Shown piece by piece: positions 38,156 to 48,756 of a DNA stretch of 64,000 nucleotides (its first letter is position 1; each line of letters begins with the position of its first letter). The notes under the pieces are model-generated. The model saw only the letters and a program-made list of their open reading frames with translations. It did not search any database and had not been told where the DNA came from. This DNA is from Leptodactylus fallax. Taxonomy: Eukaryota > Chordata > Amphibia > Anura > Leptodactylidae. The DNA is taken from positions 144,501-208,500 of the forward strand of contig CAMRHE010001094.1 of assembly GCA_947044405.1 (NCBI GenBank), given 5' to 3'. A program made the position numbers and the translations under genes.

Positions 38156-39345
38156 ACAGTACATGTATGAGAAGATATCCCGGACACAATAAGGACATCA
38201 TGGCTGGTTATCAGGAGGACACTACATGTATGAGAAGATATCCCGGACACAATAAGGACATCATGGCTGGTTATCAGGAGGACACTACATGTATGAGAAG
38301 ATATCCCGGACACAATAAGGACATCATGGCTGGTTATCAGGAGGACACTACATGTATGAGAAGATATCCCGGACACAATAAGGACATCATGGCTGGTTAT
38401 CAGGAGGACACTACATGTATGAGAAGATATCCCGGACACAATAAGGACATCATGGCTGGTTATCAGGAGGACACTACATGTATGAGAAGATATCCCGGAC
38501 ACAATAAGGACATCATGGCTGGTTATCAGGAGGACACTACATGTTGAGAAGAAACCCGACCCCATAGGACACAGGCTGGTTATCAGGAGGAACACTACAT
38601 GTATGAGAAGATAACCCGGACACAATAAGGACATCATGGCTGGTTATCAGGAGGAACACTACATGTATGAGAAGATAACCCGACCACAATAAGGACACCA
38701 TGGCTGGTTATCAGGAGGACACTACATGTATGAGAAGATAACACACCCTGGACACTGGTGGTTTGGGGGGATTTCTTTTGTGGGGAGGCTAATAAGGACA
38801 TCATGGCTGGTTATCAGGAGGAACACTACATGTATGAGAAGATAACCCGACCACAATAAGGACATCATGGCTGGTTATCAGGAGGAACACTACATGTATG
38901 AGAAGATATCTCGGACACAATAAGGACATCATGGCTGGTTATCAGGAGGAACACTACATGTATGAGAAGATAACCTGACCACAATAAGGACACCATGGCT
39001 GGTTATCAGGAGGACACTACATGTATGAGAAGATAACCCGACCACAATAAGGACATCATGGCTGGTTATCAGGAGGACACTACATGTATGAGAAGATAAC
39101 CTGACCACAATAAGGACATCATGGCTGGTTATCAGGAGGGACACTACATGTATGAGAAGATAACCTGACCACAATAAGGACACCATGGCTGGTTATCAGG
39201 AGGACACTACATGTATGAGAAGATAACCTGACCACAATAAGGACATCATGGCTGGCTATCAGGAGGGAACACTACATGTATGAGAAGATAACCTGACCAC
39301 AATAAGGACATCATGGCTGGTTATCAGGAGGGACACTACGTTTCT
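38156..39345 (+). repeat. 63-bp tandem array, locus B, nested in the fold-back element
   Basis: About 19 copies of the 63-bp unit. The left six or seven are nearly identical (GATATCCCGGACACAATAAG); the right ones vary (ATAACCTGACCACAATAAGG). A non-repeat interruption lies at about 38,745-38,790. The unit is 21 codons with no stop, giving 126-163 codon frames on both strands that are not genes. It lies between the two inverted arms. Confidence 0.96.
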
Positions 39346-39480
39346 AGCAAGAACCAGACCATAGGAAGTTCCTGCATTCATGGTCGTATCCTTTGGCAAG
39401 CGGTCAAGACAACAAACTATCACCACTGAGATGTTTAGAGAAAATGTATAAAACTGTTCAAAATTTTTTAATTATTTATA
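39345..39480. mobile_element. right arm of fold-back element in intron 13
   Basis: The inverted complement of 37,915-38,125 and nearly collinear with 24,396-24,490. It loses similarity after AATTATTTATATTTT, so the right end appears truncated or diverged. Confidence 0.75.
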
Positions 39481-39573
39481 TTTTAATCATTCTTTCAGTA
39501 ATTAGCTCTGATACAGTGTACAAATTACTAATATAAAATCTCTATACATTTCTCGCATTCACTCCGTCCTCAC

Positions 39574-39849
39574 CTATGCAGGTAGATATTGACACCGGGT
39601 CTGATTCAGTGATGTTGTCAAGTGCTCTTGTATATACCATGAATGTATAGGATTCTCCTGGGGTCAGGTTCATTATTGTAGCTGATTGATTTCTCACTAT
39701 GGTATTATATAACATTGAGGAGGATGAGGTGACATTGGTCTCGACTCTGTAGCTGTAAACTGTCTGATACTCATCAGGTTTACTCCAAGTCAGAGACACA
39801 GAAGATGAGGTCACGGCGCTGAACTGCAGAGATTTCACCAACATTGGCT
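39574..39849 (-). CDS. exon 13: FN3 domain, type A (module 4)
   Basis: A 276-nt phase 1-1 exon between ATTTCAG| and |GTGAGG. It reads PMLVKSLQFSAVTSSSVSLT, WSKPDEYQTVYSYRVETNV and ends YTFMVYTRALDNITESDPVS then ISTC. It is the most diverged of the four type A domains (WSKPDEYQ in place of DLNKASYIY), which suggests module 4 separated earliest. Confidence 0.93.
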
Positions 39850-40248
39850 CTGAAATAAAAGACAAATAACCATTTTGTGTGGATACAGGATGAGAGTGCA
39901 GCATGGAGTATTCTCTAATAGGTAACTCTGCCTAAAATCTGAGTAGTAACTTAAGCCAGGAAGTCAGTCTGCAGTCTTAAACGGCACCAGGTTTGGGGCC
40001 CCTAGACAACTAGCATGTCTTGTATGTTCCTGGGTTTTAGAACTCCGACCAATCCCATCTGTGCACCCATCGTCAAGATTAATGACTTAAAACTTGGCAC
40101 ATCCCAAACAACAAAACCCAACCCTTTCCAGAACGCAATCCCTACATAGCATGGTGTCAAGTTAAAGTTTGCTGTATTTGTATTTAATGTCTAAAAAAAT
40201 GATATTAAATGTAATTTCGGATTACATAGACATGTAATGGAAACTTAC

Positions 40249-40515
40249 GTGTACAGGCAATCCTGCTCACAGGTAAACTCTGATACTCCCAGACCCCGAC
40301 GGTGACCACTGATATGAGGTAGCAAATGCCTGATGTCAGATTCTGGAGGGTGACATTTGTTGTGCTACTTATCACAGTGGTAGTGCCTAAAGAGGTCCCG
40401 TAGCTTATATTATAGGACTTATTCACACTGGTCATATTTACAGGCTCCATCCAAAATAATGTCAAGCTGTGTGTCCCGATTGTGATAAAGGTTACGTTTT
40501 CCGGCGGAGTTGGAT
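40249..40515 (-). CDS. exon 12: FN3 domain, type C (module 3)
   Basis: A 267-nt phase 1-1 exon between TACACAG| and |GTAAGT. It reads PTPPENVTFITIGTHSLTLF, WMEPVNMTSVNKSYNISYG and ends VVTVGVWEYQSLPVSRIACT. It is collinear with the other type C domains. Confidence 0.93.
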
Positions 40516-40924
40516 CTGTGTAAAGACAGTAATACAAAGGAGTGAGGAAAAAAACTCAAGATCAATGTAAGAAAAAACAACATACTGTATAAAAGTCCCC
40601 CGATGTGACCAATAAATAGCCAAAGCAAATATTAAGCAACCAACAGAACATTCTTCTACATATCTTCTCTACTTTTGTCTTTACACTGATAGTTTTTTAT
40701 TAGATACACAATTTTTATTATGTGAATATACTGCAGAGCTGCATTCATAATTCTGCTGTCTTTTCCAGGTGCTGTGTATGTGTGTGAAGGGAAATCGGAT
40801 ACTTCAAAAGATCTGGACCAAATCACCTGACTCCAAACTCTACATGGGTCAAAGTTTTGGGTATACTAGTGATTTATTTTCTTTAAAGTCTCCTGCCAAG
40901 GAGATCTGTTCGCCTTCATTCCTT

Positions 40925-41365
40925 CACAGATGCCTCTATATTTATATCCAGTCCTACAGGTCCCTTCATCTCTATATCCAGTCCTTCAGATACCTCCATC
41001 TCTATATCCAGTCCTATAGATGTCTCCATCTCTATATCCAGTCCTATAGATGTCTCCATCTCTATATCCAGTCCTATAAATGTCTCCATCTCTGTATCCA
41101 GTCCTACAGGTGCCTCCATCTCTGTATCCAGTCCTATATATGCCTCCATATCTATATGCAATCCTACAGGTGCCTCCATCTCTATAACCAGTCCTACAGG
41201 TGCCTCCATTTCTGTATCCAGTCCTACAGATGCCTCCATCTCTGTATCCAGACCTACAGATGATTCTATATCTATATCCAGTCCCACAGGTGCCTCCATC
41301 CCTATATCCAATCCTACATTGGCCTCCATATCTAGATCCAGTTCTACAGGTGCCTTCACCTCCAC
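40925..41365 (+). repeat. 30-bp minisatellite in intron 11
   Basis: About 14-15 units of 30 bp (TCTATATCCAGTCCTACAGG plus TGCCTCCATC) with scattered substitutions. It is unrelated in sequence to the 30-bp arrays at 7.7 and 26.7 kb. Its length, a multiple of three, gives 153-164 codon frames on both strands that I do not regard as coding. Confidence 0.95.
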
Positions 41366-41744
41366 TGTGTTATACACTCACTTTTCTACACTGTTCTGAT
41401 AACTTCCATTCACTTGGAGAGCTTGGCTGTTTCCGTAAAACCTAACCATCTCTGACAACCAAGATTTGACTGTCAGTGGGGATGGAGGTGAGCTGCTGGA
41501 CTGGTTCTTGGGTGCAAGTTCTGGAAGTGATACCAACATCTATCTATAAACTTTATTGACATTCCTGCATCCGTGCACGGAAGGGGGGGGGTGGGGGGAG
41601 CCGATCATGTGATCAGGAGACAATCCAGAAATGACTGCAATGGGTAATGTGACAGCCACCCGAATGAATTATTGCTATAGGATTCCCAATTCTCTATGTA
41701 AGCCCCGGACAATGTTGCATTTACATGATTACAGTGATACTCAC

Positions 41745-41993
41745 ATGTGGCCGCTGTCGATGTAGGATGTTTGAGGCCACAGCTTGCAATGGCTATCTGT
41801 ACAGTGACTGTATATTCTCTGCCTGGTAGTAATCCTGTGAAATTTACTTGTGTATTATCAGTTTCTATCATGATATCCGCGGCTCCTGACAGATTAACTG
41901 AGTAAGGCATATTCTCTGCTGCTGGTGTCCATGTTACTCCAAGAGTATCAACCGAATGATAATTGTTCAGTGTGATGGGGGTTATGTCGGGAG
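41745..41993 (-). CDS. exon 11: FN3 domain, type B (module 3)
   Basis: A 249-nt phase 1-1 exon between TTCTTAG| and |GTGAGT. It reads PDITPITLNNYHSVDTLGVT, WTPAAENMPYSVNLSGA and ends TGLLPGREYTVTVQIAIASC. It is closest to exons 5 and 8. Confidence 0.93.
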
Positions 41994-42117
41994 CTAAGAA
42001 AGGATAAAAGAAGTCAAAATGCAAGTTTACCGTCGGGTTCTACTTAGTAAATGTGTTATTAGTATTATAAGTGTCACTACTCATGTATACATAGGTGATA
42101 TTAGTCCCAGTCCTCAC

Positions 42118-42393
42118 CTGTGCAGGTAGATAGTGACGCCGGGTCTGATTCAGTGATGTTATTGGCCGCTCTTGTATATACCATGAATGTATATAGTTGT
42201 AATGGTATTATATTTGTTATTGTAACTGATTCACTTGTTGTAAATATATCATATATCACAGCCGATGATGGAGGGACCACGGTGCGAACTCGGTAGATAT
42301 AAGATGCCTTATTCAAGTCAAGATTTCTCCACGACAGAGACACGGATGAGGAGGTCATATTGAAAATATAGAATGATGATACCGGGTCTGGTA
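42118..42393 (-). CDS. exon 10: FN3 domain, type A (module 3)
   Basis: A 276-nt phase 1-1 exon between TTTTAG| and |GTGAGG. It reads PDPVSSFYIFNMTSSSVSLS, WRNLDLNKASYIYRVRTVV, IYDIFTTSESVTI and YTFMVYTRAANNITESDPAS. It is nearly identical in layout to exons 4 and 7. Confidence 0.94.
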
Positions 42394-42513
42394 CTAAAAG
42401 AAAGAAATAGAAACATTTAGTGTCTATACAATACAAGACTGCAGAATGTGGTAATGTCTAATGGGTAACCCCTACCCAAAACTGAGTCAAGTTAAAGTTT
42501 GCTGTAAACATAC

Positions 42514-42780
42514 GTGTATAGACAAATGTGCCGACAATTGAGCTCTGATACCCCCAGACTCCGACTGTCACCACGGTAATGATGTGGATAGTCCCTGATG
42601 TCAGGTTCTGGAGGGTGATATTTGTTACTTTACTTGTCACAGTCCAAGTGTTTGAAGAATTCGCATACATTATATTATAGGACTTATTCACACCGGTCAT
42701 TTTTACTGGCTCCAGCCAAGATAACGTCAAGCTGTTTGTTCCAATTGTATTTATGGTTATGTTTCCTGGTGCAGTTGGAT
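42514..42780 (-). CDS. exon 9: FN3 domain, type C (module 2)
   Basis: A 267-nt phase 1-1 exon between CACACAG| and |GTATGT. It reads PTAPGNITINTIGTNSLTLS, WLEPVKMTGVNKSYNIMYA and ends VTVGVWGYQSSIVGTFVYT. The intron to exon 10 is only 120 nt. Confidence 0.94.
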
Positions 42781-43559
42781 CTGTGTGAAGACAGTAATAC
42801 AGATAGTAAGGCAACAACACCAATGCAAAGAAACAGCACAAGATCAAAGTAAGAAAAGTCTCATATAGTGATAAATAAATTGCCAAACCAGTTTTAAGAG
42901 AAAAATATCCACAAACTTCCACATATCTTCTTCTGAACGTTATAGACTGACATTATATTTGTCAGATGTACAATTTTACAATGAATATACTGAAGAGCTG
43001 TATTCACAATTCTGCAGCCTTGACCAAGTGCTTTGTTACAATCAATAGTTTGGTGCTTAAACCATCAGAGATCCTAAAAACTTCTAAAACTAAAAAAAAT
43101 TTACACATTATTATGCGCAGGCATTAATAGTGATGACATATGTCCCTATGTGGGATAGATAGGAGATATTATTAAACATAAAAGACTCATTCCAGACGGC
43201 CAGGTATATCTTAATATAACTGGGTACAAATTCTGCACCCTTTACTGTCCTGCAATTCTAAAGGTAAGAATGGTTATTGAACCTATTTTACGAGTTCTAT
43301 CATAAAGCCAACTTGTTCTTCTAACAAAGTCTTATTGGTTTGTAAATGATATTCTGCTTCAGCTTAACTGATGGGGTATGTAGGTGTACAGGAAGGTGAC
43401 ATCACAGGAAGGTGACATCACAGGTGCACAAGATAGTGTTGTCACTTATCTCCACTCATGTACTAACTATCATATCCCCCAAATCTTTAACCTGTTCCCG
43501 CCACCTTGGGAGACTGAAATTTTTTTGAAAATAAAGTTTAAGAACTGTTTTAAAAATAA

Positions 43560-44385
43560 TAGTATTTTTTATTAAAGGGGTTTTCCAGACAAAAATTATT
43601 TTTTACAAAAAGGTCTGTTAGTGCTATTAATGGATTAGAAAGTACACCCAAATACCTTTAACAGTGTTTTGAATGATTTCTGGATTTCTCTGGGAGCTCC
43701 TGGCATCTTCTGCATTTGTTTAAATGGTTTATCCTACAACTACCATGATACATTGCTCTTCACTCAGATCCCCCTCTCACTCCCTCCTCCTCCCTCTCTC
43801 ACTCCCTCACACCCCCTTCCTGTCTCCGTTGCTAGGCTGCCCACTACTAGCTCTTCCCAACTAAATAACTCAGTGCACCCCCCCACCCCATTATACTTAC
43901 CTGTGTTCCTGTCTCCTCCTCTTCTTCATGTCTGCCTGGAGTGAAAGAGCTGCTGGCTCTGCGCTGCAGGCCTCCCACGCTGCCTGGAGCCAGGCCCCTC
44001 GTCAGAAGTGACGTCATGGCTCAGTTCCAGACCGGAAGCAAGAGAAGCCAGGTAAGTATTGTGTGCCAGCTTCCCAGGCACTATTGCGCGAGCATGGGGG
44101 GCCAGTACACAGAAAGAAGAGGAAGCAGCTTTCCCTGAATGATGCGTCGGGCCAGGATCCAGAGGAGATGGTAAGTACAATGGGGCTGGGGGAGGCGAGG
44201 CCTTTACACTGACGTAACGGGTCAGGATATGGATTAGACTGAAGACCTGTTACATCACCGAAAAGGTAAAAAATGTAATATATGTAGGTCACATGACCTA
44301 CATATATTACTGAAAAACTATATAATATAGAAAAAAAGATATATTAGAAATTGTTGATTTATCCTGGACAACCCCTCTAATGAAT
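43560..44385. mobile_element. interspersed repeat with inverted ends in intron 8
   Basis: It starts ATTAAAGGGGTTTTCCAGAC and ends CCTGGACAACCCCTCTAATG. The interior has a pyrimidine-rich CTCCCTCCTCCTCCCTCTC tract (about 43,772-43,800) and a near-perfect palindrome, TAATATATGTAGGTCACATG and its complement, at 44,276-44,312. No coding exon was seen. Confidence 0.6.
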
Positions 44386-45304
44386 AATAATCAAAAATTG
44401 ATAGATGTCTTTGCGTCCATAAAGCTACGAATTATTAAGATATACAATATTTTATCCCACACAGTGAATGCTGTTAGAAGAGTGCAATGCTAGAATTGTT
44501 TTGGTCACCTTGTGTGATCAAAACGTTTATGCGCCCCAAAACTGATGGTACTGATATCTCCAGCACTGGGGGGGCATACCGGCATACATTCTAGCTGTAT
44601 ATAATATTGCTGGTGCCAGAGGATGTGAAAGGTCCTCCTTAAATCTCTTCTATACTGTTATTGGAGATAACCACACCTTGCAAGATATGAGTTAAAAAGA
44701 CCCTTCTTAGGTAGCTCCAGCACTGTTATTGAATCAATGCTGCAGTGTGCATGGTACCCGACCACCACTCCATTCAGAATGGGGGCAAAGTTCCCACATT
44801 CTCCCGATTGATAGGAGTCTGAGCAGCTTCCCCGCCTCCCAATCTGCAAGATATGCTCTATCCTGTGAAGCCCATATGGGAAATCCATAAATCTTTTTAG
44901 AGTATATAAATTATAAAATGGTGTACAAGACCTTTGACTTTGACTGTTAAATCTATTGATGCACCTGTTGTACCATAGAGGCAGCCCAAGCCACTGCTAT
45001 AGGTCCCCTGCAGAGACAGGACCCAGCACTGATTGGTTCTGCCCCTGTTTTAATAACCGGTGAGAACCTGCACAGGAATGGGATCTCCAGAGGTACTAAA
45101 ATGTTGGCGAACAAGGTAGTGGGAAATGTAGTTGAGCCTTGAACATGAGATCTGGGCCCCAGGACTTTCTGTCATAGGTGGTTATAAGTGTAGTGGTGTC
45201 AATAAGCTCCGGAAGGACTGTATTTTTATCATTGCTATGGGGTCCTCAATTCTCTAGATATGGCACAGTCACTAATGCAGTTGTCTGATTGCCATGATAC
45301 TTAC

Positions 45305-45553
45305 ATGTGGCCCCTACCATCGAGGCATGTATACGGCCACAGCTAACACTCTGTGCAATGACAGTTACATTATATTCTCTTCCTGGTAGTAATCCTCTGA
45401 GAACCACTTCTGTATCAGCAGTTTGTATCTTGTTATCTTCGGCTCCTATTATATAGATTTGATAATCCACATTTTCTGCTGGTGGTGTCCATGTTACTCC
45501 AAGAGTATCTACCGACTGGTAGTTGTACAGTGTGATGGAGATTAAATCAGCAA
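45305..45553 (-). CDS. exon 8: FN3 domain, type B (module 2)
   Basis: A 249-nt phase 1-1 exon between TTCTTAG| and |GTAAGT. It reads ADLISITLYNYQSVDTLGVT, WTPPAENVDYQIYIIGAED and ends RGLLPGREYNVTVIAQSVSC. Confidence 0.94.
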
Positions 45554-45660
45554 CTAAGAATGGGCAAAAGGAGATAAAAGTTAAAATGTAAATGTACACT
45601 GAATGTGTATTACTATTCTAAGTACTGATATGTACACAGCTGATATCACATTTTACTCAC

Positions 45661-45933
45661 GTGTGCAGGTAGATAGTAACACCGGGTATGATTCAGTGAT
45701 GTTATTGGCCGCTCTTGTATATATTTGGAATAAATATGACTGGAATGGAGATAAATTTGTTATTGTAGTTGATTCACTTGTTGTAAAAATATCATATATG
45801 TCCTCTGATGAGGGAGGAATGACGTGGACTCTGTAGATATAAGACGCCTTATTCAAATCATCATGAGTCCACGACAGAGACACGGAAGAGGAGGTCGAAT
45901 TGGTGATCAATAATGACGGTATTATATTGGGTT
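45661..45933 (-). CDS. exon 7: FN3 domain, type A (module 2)
   Basis: A 273-nt phase 1-1 exon between TTTCAG| and |GTGAGT. It reads PNIIPSLLITNSTSSSVSLS, WTHDDLNKASYIYRVHVI, IYDIFTTSESTTI and YLFQIYTRAANNITESYPVL. It is one codon shorter than its paralogues in the VIPPSS turn. Confidence 0.94.
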
Positions 45934-46229
45934 CTGAAAGAAAAAGTATAGACATTTAGTGCCTGTACAATATGAGGCACAGCACAGTATTCTCTAATAG
46001 GTAACCCCTGCCCAAAACCTGAGCCGCAACACCAGGCATCAGCCCCATAATATATCAAACCTATGTCCTCATTCACATCGTTATATAATATATAAGGAAA
46101 TATCAAAATGCATTAAGGGTGGAGAAAGAAAGCAGGGTCATAAATACAATAATATGAAATGAGTGCAAGTTTTCTTATCTTTACAAACCCACAGAATTAA
46201 AGGGGGGATACAAGTTTGTTGTATCAGTA

Positions 46230-46650
46230 CTTAATAGATATGTCCTCATAGATGTGCGGTATTATATACCACTAGAAAACCGACAGTGCGCTGAATTCAG
46301 GTATGAGCACCGGTGCTGGCGATATCAGTGCTGTTAATTTCGGTACCGATATCTCCCCACTGTCAGAAGAGCGGGCCTTACAGCTCAACGTCATCGCTGG
46401 GCTGTAAGGAACCCCCCACCTGACAGCACAAGTCTATTGAAGAATACTGTCAGGGAGAGCATTCCTCACAGCCCAGAGGTGACACTAGGCTGTAAGGCCC
46501 GCAATTCTAAGAGTGGGGAGATATACTGTAGGTGCTGATATCTCCAGCTCATACCAGGAAAGCCGACAGTGCACTGAATTCAGCCCACTGTTGGTTTTCT
46601 AGCGGTATATAATACTGTACATCTATGAGGACATGAAAGGTCCTCTTTAA
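46230..46650. mobile_element. fold-back element in intron 6
   Basis: The left arm (ATGTCCTCATAGATGTGCGG, CGACAGTGCGCTGAATTCAG, CGATATCTCCCCACTG, GGGCCTTACAGC) is the inverted complement of the right arm (GCTGTAAGGCCC, AGTGGGGAGATATAC, CCGACAGTGCACTGAATTCA, ATCTATGAGGACATGAAAGG). A related shorter fragment lies at 44,540-44,645 in intron 8. Confidence 0.85.
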
Positions 46651-46716
46651 GAGTTTGAGAAATTAAATTAAAGGTCTTACTCCTTTCAGATGGCATGAGA
46701 AGACAAGGAAACCTAC

Positions 46717-46995
46717 TTGTATAAACAGATGTGCTGACAGGTGAGCTCTGATACCCCAGGACTCCGACTGTCACCACAGTAATGGTGTAGTAAGTCCCTG
46801 ATGTCAGGCTCTGAAGGGTGACTCTTGTTGTGTTATTTGGCACAGTCCAAGTGCCTGAAGAATTCCCATAGCTTATATTATAGGATTTATTCACACCGGC
46901 CATATCTACTGGTTCCATCCAAGATAATGTCAGGCTGTTTGTCCCCATAAAGGATAAATCTGGGATAAAGGTTAAGTTTCCTGGTGGAGTTGGAT
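46717..46995 (-). CDS. exon 6: FN3 domain, type C (module 1), with 12-nt insertion
   Basis: A 279-nt phase 1-1 exon between TACACAG| and |GTAGGT. It reads PTPPGNLTFIPDLSFMGTNS, LTLSWMEPVDMAGVNKSYN and ends VTVGVLGYQSSPVSTSVYT. It is 12 nt longer than exons 9 and 12. The extra residues lie between LTF and MGTNS, where TTTATCC occurs twice in 11 nt, consistent with a small in-frame duplication at the start of the domain. Confidence 0.93.
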
Positions 46996-47169
46996 CTGTG
47001 TAAAGACAGTAATACAGACAAGGGGGGACACAAGATGAAAGTAAAATAAAAAAAAAGTAAGTAAAAAATCATAAAAAATATTTCAAATAAATTGCCAAAC
47101 CTTAATTTTAAGTGTATAAAATTGTTTCACATATCTGATGTCCCTCTGAACTTTATAAACTAATATTAT

Positions 47170-47270
47170 ATTTGTCAGATGCACAGTTTTCGTTATATGA
47201 ATATACTGCAGAGCTGCATTCACAGTTCTGCAGGCTTGTCCAGATGCTGTGTATGTGTCTGAGGGGATCG
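47170..47270. repeat. degenerate monomer related to the 97-bp satellite (intron 5)
   Basis: ATACTGCAGAGCTGCATTCA then CAGTTCTGCAGGCTTGTCC and GCTGTGTATGTG resembles the 97-bp unit (ATACTCCAGAGCTGCACTCA then CTATTCTGCTGG...CTGTGTACATAC). Homologous single copies lie at about 42,963-43,034 and 40,700-40,787, always upstream of a type C exon. Confidence 0.55.
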
Positions 47271-48094
47271 TGAAGTTTATTCTATTTAGGGAGTCTCCCT
47301 CCCCACAGGTATGTGGCTGAAAATGGGGGATTTCTACAGAGTTAATCAACTACTGAACTATGTTACATTTATCTGTAACTCTATTCTTTACCAATGACTT
47401 TTAAGTAAATAATTTTTATATTGCAACCAGAGTATGTTGCTATCGCTCCTTCACAGTGTTACAAGCTCACTGTTCTACACGGTTTCTGTAACTTCCATTA
47501 ATTTCTATGGGAGTTATAGAAACAACGTAGCAGAGAGTTTGACGTAAAACCCGACCACTGCTGGGCATCATCTGGGAAGGGGGTGAGCAACGAGACAGAG
47601 TTTAGGGGGTTCATTTTAGACATAGGTGTTGGTTCTGGAGGTGAGACCCACATCTGACATTTATGGCATATCCTTCATGGTGACACCACATCATGGGGGG
47701 CAGAAGTGATGAGGAGACAATGCGGAAATGACTGAAATGGGTAACGTGACACCCATCCAAATCTGGAAAATAGTAGGCAAGTTTAATAGGGTGCCAAAGT
47801 TTCATTTCATGACATTTTTAGACTGTAGAGAAGAGAACTGCACTGGTTGGAGTTGTCCCCAATGTAATGGGTAGTAAGAACGTCAGAGATGGGTTCTCCA
47901 CTGGTACTAAAATCTTGACGGCAAGTTAGTGTACAATATAGTCGAGTCAAGAACATAAGATATAGCCCTAGGACTTCTTGTCACAGGTGGTTAAGAGTTT
48001 AGTGTCAATAAGCTCCAGAATGGATTTTATCATTGCTATGGGGCCATACAAGCCACGAACAATAATGGTATTACATGATCGCAACAATACTCAC

Positions 48095-48337
48095 TTGTGG
48101 CCCCTGTCACTGAAGCAAATGTGCGGTCGCAGTTCGGACTGAATGTTTGTACAGTAATATTATATTCTCTGCCTGGTAGTAATCCCGTGAAATTCACTTG
48201 TGTAATATCACTTGATAATACAATATCTCCTGTTAGAAAGATCAAATACTGTACATTTGCTGCTGGTTGGGTCCATGTTGCTCCAAGAGTATCAACTGTT
48301 TGGTAATTGTCCAGTGTGATGGGGGTTATGTCGGGAA
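48095..48337 (-). CDS. exon 5: FN3 domain, type B (module 1)
   Basis: A 243-nt phase 1-1 exon between ATCTTAG| and |GTGAGT. It reads PDITPITLDNYQTVDTLGAT, WTQPAANVQYLIFLTGDIV and ends TGLLPGREYNITVQTFSPNC. Confidence 0.93.
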
Positions 48338-48480
48338 CTAAGATCGGACAAAAGAAGGTAAAAGTTAAAATGCAATGTTACCTAGAAGTTCCATTTAGTA
48401 AATGTGTATTACTAATATACTGCAATTACTCATATTTTATATACATAGCTGATATCACATTTTACTCAGCAAGTTCTCAC

Positions 48481-48756
48481 TTGTGCAGATAAGTAGGGAC
48501 ACCCCGTCTGATTCGGTGATGTTATCAGCAGCCCTTGTATATATTACAAATGTATATCGGTCTAATGGTAATGTATTCATTATTGTAGCTGATTCACTTG
48601 TCGGAAATATATCATATATCACTGCTGATGATGGAGGGACAACGGTGTGGACTCTGTAGATATAAGACGCCTTATTCGAATCAGCATTACTCCATGACAG
48701 AGACACGGAAGAGGAGGCCACATTGGTGATATAGATTGATGATACCGGGTCTGGTT
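48481..48756 (-). CDS. exon 4: FN3 domain, type A (module 1)
   Basis: A 276-nt phase 1-1 exon between CTTTCAG| and |GTGAGA. It reads PDPVSSIYITNVASSSVSLS, WSNADSNKASYIYRVHTVV, IYDIFPTSESATI and YTFVIYTRAADNITESDGVS. It is the first clear FN3 domain of the ectodomain. Confidence 0.93.

Noticed and set aside
38146..38637. 163-codon frame with repeating VLLITSHDVLIVSGISSHTCS-type units
   Set aside because: 63-bp tandem repeat nested in a mobile element; the 63-bp unit is open on both strands.
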